Shown piece after piece: positions 53,969 through 62,000 of a DNA stretch of 62,000 nt. Every line of letters begins with the position of its first letter. Within the stretch, counting starts at the first letter, position 1. The DNA is from Mesostigma viride (lineage: Eukaryota > Streptophyta > Mesostigmatophyceae > Mesostigmatales > Mesostigmataceae). The notes beneath the pieces were generated by a model, which ran no database searches, was not told where the DNA came from, and worked only from the letters and a program-made list of their open reading frames with translations. A program made the position numbers and the translations under genes. The stretch spans positions 1-62,000 of the forward strand of contig RPFO01000189.1 in assembly GCA_009746045.1 (NCBI GenBank), in the 5' to 3' direction.

Positions 53969-56279
53969 ATGACCGAGCCTACCCCTCCGGCTGAGAGCCC
54001 GCTGCCGTCCCTGCCCCTACCGGACCCTGAGCTGTATTTCGAGGCCCTTCCGGGCCGTTGGGTGTCGCGATCATGTTACCGGGGTGGCGTTGTGCAGCCG
54101 GCCCTTCAGGCCCAACATGCGAGCTTAGTCAGGGCGGCCCTCTTCGGGGTCACGTGGTATGGTCCTTCCCCTGATGAGCCGCACCAGCTTGTCCTGCACG
54201 GTTTCGATGATGCCGGACACTGTTTGTTGGGGTGTGGTTCCAGCTGTCCCGCCTTGGGGCAGATAGATGCGGTTCTCCGGTGTTGCCGTGTGTTCTCCTA
54301 CCTCTCCACTCCTGTGGGCCGTACCTGCCTACGGGAGGTGTTCCCGTGGCTTCCAGCTGAGGGTGATGCTGAGGTAGACGAGAACCCCTGCGACCTTTTA
54401 CGGGCCGTAGAGTTCATGGAGATAGCTGATCAGTCGGCGGGACTAGCGGTTAGTGGTCCTACCCCTTCGGGCGCCCCAGCTGAGGTACATTATACTCCAG
54501 ATTATTCTGCCTCGAGCGCTGCGTCCGCCTCCTCGGTGTCTGTCCCTCCCTCTCCGGTCCCGTCGTCCCCTCGGTCGACCCGGGATGTCGCAGTGGAGCC
54601 TACCCCTTCGGGTTTGCCTGATCCTCTTTCGGCGACGGTCTCGGCTATGCAGGCTCAGATCCAGTCTTTGACCACGGCGTTTGGGGCCTTCCTTGCGGCC
54701 CAGGCGCAGGTCCCGGCCACGCCGGCTGGATCCGCGCCCCCTACCCCTTCTGTCGCCCCGGCGACTACGGCTTCGCCCGCGCCCCCGCCTGCGCCCGCGG
54801 TCGCTGTGGTTCCGGCGGCTCCTGCGACTCCTGCTGCCTCTGCGCCTGTCACCGCTCTACCTGCGCCTACGCGGGAGTCTCCTGCCCCTGTTAGCTCGCC
54901 CTCCGTCGCTGCTTCCGAGCCTCCTCCCGCTCAGGCGCAGACGTCGCGGGGTTTCTTTGGCGATACTAGCGGCTTCCCAGACTTTGGGAGGGTGGTCCTC
55001 CGCAGAGGATTCCGGTTCCTGACTGGGGCCTGGATGGTAGTCAATCTTATGCAGGACTGCCTGTCCCTACGGGCCCCATTTTCAACATGTGGCCTGAGGG
55101 TGCACCGGCAACGGAGACCGGCGCGCCTGCGTCGTTGGTGGGTCCGTCACGGCCCTCTCTGGCTTCAGGTCCGGCGCGACCTCCTGTTTTACCAGTGCCC
55201 CCTGCGTCGGTGTCGGCTCCTGCCCCTGCGTCAGCCCCTGCTCCGGTCCCTCCTCCTTCGGCCTCGCGGTCTTGGCCGCGGTTGTTCGGTCCACCGGTCA
55301 GGATCCTCGCGCCACCCGCGCTGCCGATTCCCTCAGGGAGTTGTCCCAGGGTGATCGGGACAGGGCTCCTTCTGTGGTGCACGCGACGCCGGAGTCGCGT
55401 GACACGCCCATTCCGGGGTATGGTATGTCCGCACTCGCCTGCCGACAGTGTGACCTGCCGCGCGCCTCTGCTGAGCTTGCCATCTCTCCCATGTCCTATG
55501 GGTTCTCCCAGGTGTGTCGGGCGCCCCGGGATCGTGGCCTACCCATTGAGACTGATCGGCCTCCGTTCGACATGGTTATTTTAGCTGATCCGGTGTTCGA
55601 GGGTGAGATCCTGGTCCGGCGCGTCCTGTATCGCTGGGCGAGGCGCCACAACGACTTGGACACCTACGGTGGGTTTCAGTGGGCTTACCCTCCCCCTCTG
55701 GGCATTATGGCTTCGGATGCCCTTACAGTAGAGTTTCCTGCGGTGCCGGGTGCGGCGTACACTACGGTCCTCCAGCCCATCCTTGAGTGGGATGCCCGCC
55801 GCCCGGCGCCTATCCCGGGCCAGGGTCTAGACTCCCGCGGTCACCCTCCTCCTCGTGCCAGCGACTACCTAGAGACATTCGGGTCGCGACAGTGTGTTCG
55901 TCGGTGGCGCTCCCGCGAGGTTCGGCACATCCGGTTGTGGCCGTCCAACGTGGAGCCCCTGGTGGACCTGTTCTTCCCGACGGGTCTGCGCCCTCGGATT
56001 CGGTATCATTGCCTCCTCCTGCGGGCCCTTTGCCTGATCGCGGTAGAGCCTTTCCTTCGCCTCTTTGCCTGTGGCTTTCTGGACTGGGCCCGTGGCCAGG
56101 TCGTCCTCACGCAGCATAGGTATTACTGGGCCTTCCTGGGCCTCTTTCCTGACGGCGTGTGGGCCGATGTTTTCCTCACTGTAGATAGGCATGACAATGT
56201 TGAGGATGTGGCTCACTACCAGGCCTACCTGGAGGTCCTGCTGGCCTCTCGTGGCACTTACCAGACGGATGGCCACTAG
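53969..56279 (+). pseudogene. ORF3, unknown GC-rich ORF in the env position, two frameshifts
   Basis: Starts MTEPTPPAESPLPSLPLPDP and reads through a Cys-containing folded-looking region (LVLHGFDDAGHCLLGCGSSC, AVLRCCRVFSYLSTPVGRTC), then a long Pro/Ala/Ser-rich linker. Near 54990-55020 the sensible reading moves to the next frame, and near 55270-55310 again, continuing as ALACRQCDLPRASAELAISP, FDMVILADPVFEGEILVRRV and ending VLLASRGTYQTDGH at 56279. Without the two shifts it would be about 770 codons. No transmembrane-rich or fusion-peptide-like pattern is evident, so it is env only by position. Codons are G/C-ending, unlike gag-pol, which suggests separate origin. I do not recognise the family. 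Confidence 0.55.
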
Positions 56280-56654
56280 ATAGAGGGCCTTAGGCCCGAC
56301 CTGAGGGTGTTGTCCCTCCGGTATGTAGAGTCGCCCTCATATTCTGGCCAGTTGGTTGGCTGTTCTTGGTCCTTAGCGCTGATGTGTTTACTCTGTGTGT
56401 CCTGCCCAGTGCCGTCCCCCCGGCCAGGACTCCGTTCCAGGCAGTTAGGGGAACCTACCACCAGGCTTGGTGCTGGCTAACCCTACACCACCCGGCGTGG
56501 TGGTGGAGACCGTGTGAACTATTGGTGCTTTGTATCTGGGATGGTCTATCGATTGTGTTGGTGTGTGCTGGGTGCGTTAGGATTATTTTCCTACCCCTCT
56601 GGTTCCCTCCTCTCTGCGTAGGGAGAGGGCTCCCTACCTTTTGTGGGGGGGAGG
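56280..56654 (+). promoter_or_regulatory. 3' untranslated region with polypurine tract
   Basis: Non-coding stretch ending in the polypurine tract GGGGGGGAGG (56645-56654), directly followed by the LTR TG. The same purine motif, extended to GGGGGGGAGGGG, occurs at 49742-49753 and 52211-52222. Confidence 0.8.
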
Positions 56655-57226
56655 TGTTACGTCGCGTAACAATTCGTTGTAGTTACGGACGTAAATTAGG
56701 TCCTTGGCCTCGGTTGTTCCTAGGTTACGTGCAGTTCTAGTTTGGACATGATTGTCCCCGTAACAGTACTGTGGTATAGTGGGTGCCTTTGGGCGCCGCG
56801 CCGCGTACTATATTAGTGGTCCTTATCCTTTTGTAGAATGTAGTGGACAGGCGTGCATCTGTGCACCTGCTTGTGTTTCTGTGTTTCTGCAGGCGAGGGC
56901 CAGGTCGGCCCGAGCCTGTTGGACCGTTGGTGACCATTTATGCACGTTCCACTCCTTGTGTGGTCACTCGGCGTGTGTTAAGTGAATTGACACATTTAGG
57001 CTTGGGTCACGGCAGTGTAGTTGTGTTTCCTTCCTCTATTCCTGGAGTAAACGGGTTTTGGTAAATGGTTGTATGGCGTATTATAGCAACACTTACGTTA
57101 ATGCATTGAGATCAGCTCCGTCACGTTCGTCTTTCGCCAGAGGGTTAAGTAGAGGAGGCCTGACCAGTTTAGGTAGTATCAGGCCCATTAGAGGTAGAGG
57201 TGGAGGTAGATATCCGCGGCGTAACA
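56655..57226 (+). repeat. 3' LTR
   Basis: 572 bp, same length as the 5' LTR, three mismatches seen. Followed by the target-site copy CCCCG (57227-57231), after which the interrupted LINE ORF1 sequence resumes. Confidence 0.96.
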
Positions 57227-57284
57227 CCCCGCTGCCCCATGCAGCACCCTCAGCAACCCGGCAGCCTAGGGGGCTATAGCAGTA

Positions 57285-57635
57285 ATTAATTAATTAATTA
57301 ATAGACACGTGACTGTGTCACGTGAGCATAAGGCCTCAGTGGGAGGGGAACATGGAATGGATGGTGTAAGCTAGCTAGGTCCTAGTTACAGGGGTGTGGG
57401 CACAGCGGCCCGAATCGCTATGATCAATGCCGATACGCGGTCGCACGCGGAGCCCCCACAGACTTGGGGGTGGTCTCCTTGAACATCACTACTTGCCATC
57501 CGTCTATCGGCCTTGCGTACCATCTGCCTCCATATTACAGACAAACCAGGAGGCTGCCCGGGCGTGAGCCCGTCGCGTCTAGTGTAGAACATGTCCATGC
57601 CGAGTCTATCACGAAAAGTCCACGGGTGTAGGAGG
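57285..57635 (-). mobile_element. 5'-truncated LINE, minus strand, 351 bp
   Basis: Matches the 3' end of the LINE at 18413-18790 (including TTCGTGATAGACTCGGCATG and the C-terminal coding piece YTRRDGLTPGQPPGLSVIW). Its hairpin CACGTGAC-TGT-GTCACGTG (57306-57324) differs from the first copy only in the loop. Tail (TTAA)n at the left. Flanked by ATAGCAGTA (57276-57284 and 57636-57644). Confidence 0.85.
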
Positions 57636-57904
57636 ATAGCAGTAGTGTAGGGTGTAGACTAGCAAAGCTTAGTTAGTAGACGTGGCCATGCATGTATGCC
57701 TATGATGGGATCCACACCAGATGATGCATTAGCCTTTGGGTTTTGAGTTAGCCTTGCTTTGCCCATGCGGAGAGTTACTCTCTGCTTGCGATGCCATTCC
57801 CTAGCTATCGCCAAGCCATAATCATCTTCCACCCCATGCCAGGCCTTTTAGGTATGATACATCATGGTGGTGCAGCTAGGTGCACCTCGTGCACCCAGAG
57901 TATA

Positions 57905-58082
57905 AAAAATTAAATTAAAATTAAATTATAACATGACTCCGTTGGGAGATCATGTACATAGCACATATTCGGACCTTGCTGGATGGACTGATGGAGGTAG
58001 GCAAAGCCACGAAACCGAACTAACTCTAAGCTACTCTAAATCTAGAAAACCCTAACTATTCTACTCAGCAAAGCTAATTCTG
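57905..58082 (-). mobile_element. 5'-truncated LINE 3' UTR, minus strand, 178 bp
   Basis: Only the last part of the 3' UTR, the hairpin (57931-57955, ACATGA/TCATGT stem) and an AATTT-type tail. Flanked by CCCAGAGTATA (57894-57904 and 58083-58093). Confidence 0.82.
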
Positions 58083-58102
58083 CCCAGAGTATAGGTGGCT
58101 GT

Positions 58103-58742
58103 AGGAATAGGTGAATGTAGGGTTTTCTCAGCGTAGGTCATTAGAGTCTTTGTATCACGGTATGCCTCGTATTTCGGACGAGATTAGGCAGCGTAGGATA
58201 GCATTTGTAGGACATCTTGCTCGCACCAGCCAGGTCGACACCGCCCTTGGTCTGGCAGGCCCCCAGCGGCTTGGCCAGCCAGGGCGGCATATTCTGACCT
58301 GGCCTGGCCCCAAGGGCATTCCCAAGAGGGTAGGGAAACATGCCATGAACTACACCCAGATGTTGCTGGCCGACCTAGTGGTCCCAGCCCAGTTTGAACA
58401 CCACATCCCCTCTCTCTCCCTTCTTTGGACTGCCATGCAGGACAAGAAGCGGTGGCAGAAGATTGTCAAGGCTCACACGCCGGCCCCTGTGGGCAAGCCG
58501 CCTCCCCCCAAGAGGAGGAGTCGTTTTGATGAGTAGCGTAGATAGGTTTTTCTATATATACTAGATGGCTTAGAGTTAGGTTAGTTCGATTACGCGGCTT
58601 CCTCCACTCCACCCATCCATCAAGGAATATGTGCTACATGATCTCCCAACGGAGGCATGTTATAATTTAATTTAATTTAATTTAATTTAATTTAATTTAA
58701 TTTAATTTAATAATTAATTAAGAAGTTAATTAGACTTAATTA
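58103..58742 (+). mobile_element. 5'-truncated LINE with ORF2 C-terminus, plus strand, 640 bp
   Basis: Open frame to the stop at 58536 encodes the C-terminal end of an ORF2 protein: GMPRISDEIRQRRIAFVGHL, LLWTAMQDKKRWQKIVK and a basic Pro-rich end (GKPPPPKRRSRFDE). It is related to the 18413 fragment (RR-x-GHLART-QVDT block). 3' UTR, hairpin 58636-58660 and a tail of about ten TTTAA units. Flanked by ATAGGTGGCTGT (58091-58102 and 58743-58754). Confidence 0.87.
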
Positions 58743-58832
58743 ATAGGTGGCTGTTAATTACATTGATCCCCCACCACCTGCAGGTTGTAGCCCAGACTGT
58801 ATAAAAAACCACGTGCCCCTTCTCAGGGATAT

Positions 58833-59106
58833 TAAAATTAAAAAATTAAATTATAACATGCCTCCGTGGGGAGGTCATGTAGCACATATTTCATGATGGA
58901 TGGGGTGGAGGAAGCCGCGTGATCGAACTATACTAACTCTAAGCTATCTAGAAAATCCTAACTACACTACTCATCAAAACGCCGCCTCCGCTTGGGGGGA
59001 GGTGGCTTGCCCACAGGGTCGGGCGTGTGCGCCTAGCTTGACAATCTTCTTCCACCGCGTCTTGTCCTGCATGGCAGTCCAAAGACGGGAGAGAGAGTGG
59101 ATGCGG
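58833..59106 (-). mobile_element. 5'-truncated LINE, minus strand, 274 bp
   Basis: Same family as 58103-58742: on the minus strand it holds the last ORF2 codons with a frameshift (LWTAMQDKTRWKKIVK, then the basic RRRFDE end), the 3' UTR, hairpin 58856-58880 and an AATTT tail. Flanked by CTCAGGGATAT (58822-58832 and 59107-59117). Confidence 0.87.
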
Positions 59107-59165
59107 CTCAGGGATATGTGTTGCGTATACTCCCAACGGAGTTGTGTTCTTGATTAATTAATTAA

Positions 59166-59523
59166 TTGATTAACGACTTAATTAATTAATTGATTAACGA
59201 ATTAATGGGGGTAATTTGTCCAACCCAGGTTCACCCTCGGGTTAGTTGAACCATTTCCCCCCTGACCTCCCACACAAGGGTGAGGTCAGTCATGATAGCT
59301 ACAAGACAAGAGATAAAAACTGGAAGACGTCAAAACACGATGCAACCAAAGTGGCGCCGAAAAGCCGCTGGGTCAAAACCCAGGGCCTGAGCCCGGAGGG
59401 CTGGTGGAATGTACCCACAAAGGAAGCGTAACATTCATAAGGTGACGCTGAGCACACGATCGTACCATTACCGGCATTGTCCATCGCTCAGCGGCGCAAG
59501 AAAGAACAATCTTCCGTGGCAGA
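59166..59523. other. No gene recognised
   Basis: Starts with the degenerate TTAAT/GATTAA tail of LINE copy 3, then unique sequence without convincing ORFs up to the piggyBac-like element. Confidence 0.5.
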
Positions 59524-59527
59524 TTAA

Positions 59528-61268
59528 CCCGTGTTTTTTTAATTAGAACGCGATATATCGCGTTGTAAGCTTTTTTTAGAACGCGTATAGCACCTAAGGA
59601 AAAATTTTTTTCATGGTCATGTATATACTTTCCTGAAAGCCCATAAATCAAAGGATTTTTTGAGCTACTCAGACCTACAAAATGCTTATTCATTAGAGAG
59701 ATACACTGGTTTGAATACAGGGGGGTCTGACCATGACCGCGATTTCTTGACCCTAGGTCACAAGTCATGTGCTTATTCACAAATGGTTCATGAAAAAAAT
59801 CTGGCTTCTTGCACGAGCTATGGGCAACATATGCAGGCTCTGTGAAACAAAACTCAGGCCCATTGGGCCACTGGAGCTATTTTTCATTAGCATCACAAGT
59901 ACAACGCAGTACAACGCAGTGGGAAAAATGAGAGCCCTTCACAACATTACGCAACGACACGAGCCCCATAAACGGGGCCATAGTGAGCTTGGAGGGTCAA
60001 AACGTTGAAAATAGGTGTTGTATAAGTTATACAGCATCATACATGCATCAAACATCATGACTGGATGACCTAATATGACTGAATCAGGCAGCCATAGCCA
60101 AAGCATCATCCACTCTCACAACGTGTTGAGCACATGCCTCGTGGGAACGGAGGTGCTAGGTTTTCATTCCATAACGCGTGCAATACTGAAAGAAAGAGGC
60201 ACGTGTAATGCAAGGCTTGGATAGGTTGAGTGATCCATGCTCAAGCTTACATGCAGGCAAAGATGACGCTGGAATGCATGCTAGCAAATGGTGGCAAGAT
60301 GCTAACAACACATGATTATACACCATGATTGTGGGCACCTAGCTGATCTTCTTGCACAATCAATGCAGTATAAACCATCAACATCCAATCCTCACGATAT
60401 ATTCACGGCTTGACGACCTATACAGCACCTGAATACTGCACAACTGCAACCTGCTATGGCTGACATGCAAGCAACGTCGAGTAGGATGGCGGTCTTAGAG
60501 AGGCTGGGCAGACGTCGGTAAAAATAAGTGGAAAACTGGCAGAAACTAGGCAGAAACACGATATACTTACGCCTGCAAGCACTATTGAGCCGGTGGCAGA
60601 GGCCATTTCCAGGAAAATACAGCATACCGTAGCAATAGCCACGGTCACGCCTTACGCTATTTGCAGGCACCATCATGCCCGGAGCTACCCAATAAAAGTC
60701 TGCACAAATCTCGGTTTAGCCGAGAGTCCGGGCGTTCGGAATGAATAAACATGTGTTAAGAAGTCGAAACACCGTGGAAATACCAAGCATGGTGCCGCAG
60801 CAGACCCGAGTCTTGACGTAATAATATGTATGCCGGTTTCCAGGGTTTCCGCATGAAAGTTGGGTGAGAAACTGGAAAAAACTACGTTTCCTTTGCCCCA
60901 GTACCTCAACAAACTCGTAGAAACCTAATTATCAACCTTTGAACGCATCATCATGGTCGTGCTACCCAACAGCCACTGAAATTCGCGCGAAAACTGGCGA
61001 GATCTACCTGCCGCCATCGCCGTCGTCTTCACCTTCGTCCCGCGAAAATGCCTGATTTCAGTGGTACATATTTGTTTGCAGCTGTCACAAAAAAAATACC
61101 AAAAATACCAGGATTTTTTCTTGAATTCTATGAGATGTTTCTGACCTATCTTGAAAGTTTCAGACCAAAAATCGCATGTTTAATAGGTTTGCCACGTGTC
61201 AGATTACAACGCGATACATCGCGTTCTAACCCTACAACGCGATGTATCGCGTTGTAAAAAAACACGGG
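59528..61268. mobile_element. Non-autonomous piggyBac-like DNA transposon, 1.74 kb
   Basis: Flanked on both sides by TTAA (59524-59527 and 61269-61272). Terminal inverted repeats CCCGTGTTTTTTTA at the left and TAAAAAAACACGGG at the right, 14 of 14 matching. TTAA targets and CCC-starting termini are the piggyBac hallmark. Sub-terminal palindromes follow: ACGCGATATATCGCGT at the left end (about 59548-59563), and two near-palindromic copies of the type ACGCGATNNATCGCGT at the right (about 61209 and 61236). The interior has no ORF resembling a DDD transposase; the longest frames are below about 95 codons. It would need transposase in trans. Confidence 0.78.
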
Positions 61269-61272
61269 TTAA

Positions 61273-62000
61273 GACGCGCATCCCCCGAGCCTGGAGAGTG
61301 TCTTACAATAATGACGGAAACCTTGCCGAAACCCAGCATTTTTTAAAAAAATTACTAACAACAATTTAAATGCATCCTGACCCTAATTGAAGCCCCTAAA
61401 ACCTGACAATCACCGTTGCCAGCATGCATTCTAATTTATTCCTTGTGAAGAAAATTTCAGATTGGACCCCCGTGGTGATCGTCATCAATAAAATCATCGA
61501 CACTGCAAAACGCACAAACTCCACTATGAAGTAACATCATAAACTCATTGTCTTTCAGATTCGCACAATTTCTCTGCATTCCGTGAGCTTTCTTTTTCTA
61601 TTCTGCCTGAAAGCACGTCGCCATGGCCAGCTCCAGTACGTAGGGTGCGCGCACCGTGCACCGCTTTTTGACAGTACGGACGGGTACCGCAAATTTTTCG
61701 GCGCCAAAAAATTCGCGCCGGGACCGTCACCTTGACAGCACTCTCCAAAGTGGAAATGAAGCCGATTCCATGGCAGCACAGCCTGGTGAGGAGCATCACC
61801 AACATGAACGGCATGGTGTAAATGGTTGCTGCCGCGGTTCACGCAACGCAGCAACAGGAAACACACCATCCCCAACGGCATCCCAGCTGCCGATGAACAA
61901 CGAAAACCCATATAATAATCATGGGTGGCTGTCTTTACCACTTCGTAGCATCAGATCAACACAGTCACCAGAATAATACTCCCCCTACTTATACTCCCCC
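61273..62000. other. No gene recognised
   Basis: AT-rich stretch, then short ORFs on both strands up to about 128 codons without recognisable domains. Window ends in CTCCCCC-containing sequence. Confidence 0.45.

Larger units (their letters stand above)
46402..57226 (+). mobile_element. Ty3/gypsy chromovirus-type LTR retrotransposon, 10.8 kb
   Basis: Complete structure: 572-bp LTRs (46402-46973, 56655-57226) starting TGTTACG and ending CGTAACA, 5-bp target-site duplication CCCCG (46397-46401 and 57227-57231), putative primer-binding site, gag with zinc knuckle, protease, reverse transcriptase, RNase H, integrase in the Ty3 order, a C-terminal chromodomain-like segment, polypurine tract GGGGGGGAGG. 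I count three differences between the LTRs, i.e. about 0.5%, so insertion is recent. It sits inside the ORF1 region of LINE copy 3. Unusual additions are an RNase H1-type hybrid-binding ORF before gag and a 2.3-kb GC-rich ORF3 after integrase. Several frame breaks suggest that this copy is not fully coding-competent, unless they are programmed or assembly errors. Confidence 0.95.
44985..59200 (+). mobile_element. ORF1-only LINE, copy 3, broken by five nested insertions
   Basis: Degenerate relative of the elements at 18143 and 20860. Pieces: 44985-46401 (ORF1 with many frameshifts; AEDWVTDASSWSSSQPAVKS, AADVAAMRSTLAAELPTIST, YTLDDDLTLVRQQRRR), 57232-57284 (end of ORF1 region), 57645-57904 (3' UTR matching 22200-22500), a short piece at 58094-58102, 58755-58832 (matching 22515-22575), and 59118-59165 (hairpin ACTCCCAACGGAGT and TTAATTAATTAA tail). 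The inserted elements are the LTR retrotransposon and four LINE fragments, listed separately, each flanked by a target-site duplication. Removing them restores the order seen in copy 2, which shows that these pieces were once one element. No part is likely to be functional. Confidence 0.7.

Overview
This is eukaryotic nuclear DNA: multi-exon genes with GT-AG introns, L1-like LINEs, a Ty3/gypsy LTR retrotransposon, a piggyBac-type element and very large tandem arrays. Exons of the host genes are GC-rich with G/C third positions, donors are mostly GTGGGT-like, acceptors sit behind long C-rich tracts, and nearly all introns are phase 0. A GC-rich alga or other protist would fit, but the species cannot be named from the sequence alone.

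Layout. 1-10.8 kb: a 35/36-bp minisatellite that begins about 25 bp beyond a 5' splice site of a minus-strand CSA/ERCC8-like WD40 gene, of which three exons are recognisable (10848-13019). 13.4-18.0 kb: no gene recognised. 18.0-23.3 kb: LINE cluster made of two ORF1-only elements (one split by a minus-strand LINE ORF2 fragment) and three tetranucleotide arrays, two of which continue a LINE 3' tail. 24.55-25.70 kb: a small minus-strand gene of unknown function. 26.73-43.63 kb: a complete SYF1/XAB2 spliceosome gene, 10 exons joining in frame to 885 codons plus stop, whose introns 4-7 carry six different tandem arrays, including a 7.1-kb 29/27-bp array. 45.0-59.2 kb: a third ORF1-only LINE broken by five later insertions, each with a readable target-site duplication. 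The largest insertion is a young 10.8-kb Ty3/gypsy chromovirus (46402-57226). 59.5-61.3 kb: a non-autonomous piggyBac-like element in TTAA.

Most notable points. (1) The LTR element has an unusual plan: an RNase H1-type hybrid-binding ORF lies inside what looks like a removable intron upstream of gag, and a GC-rich unknown ORF3 in the env position starts 5 nt after a strong splice acceptor. (2) A 3'-terminal hairpin with a mostly invariant CAAC loop and compensatory stem changes is shared by at least eight retroelement ends, linking ORF1-only and ORF2-bearing elements. (3) The array in SYF1 intron 7 is built from the exon-7 5' splice site itself, giving about 19 decoy donors, and another array in intron 6 copies the exon-6 donor. 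(4) The largest intronic arrays are G-rich on the sense strand of their own gene, on both strands of the window. (5) CSA and SYF1/XAB2, known partners in transcription-coupled repair, lie about 14 kb apart and carry the largest arrays. The very long open frames inside the arrays are not treated as genes.
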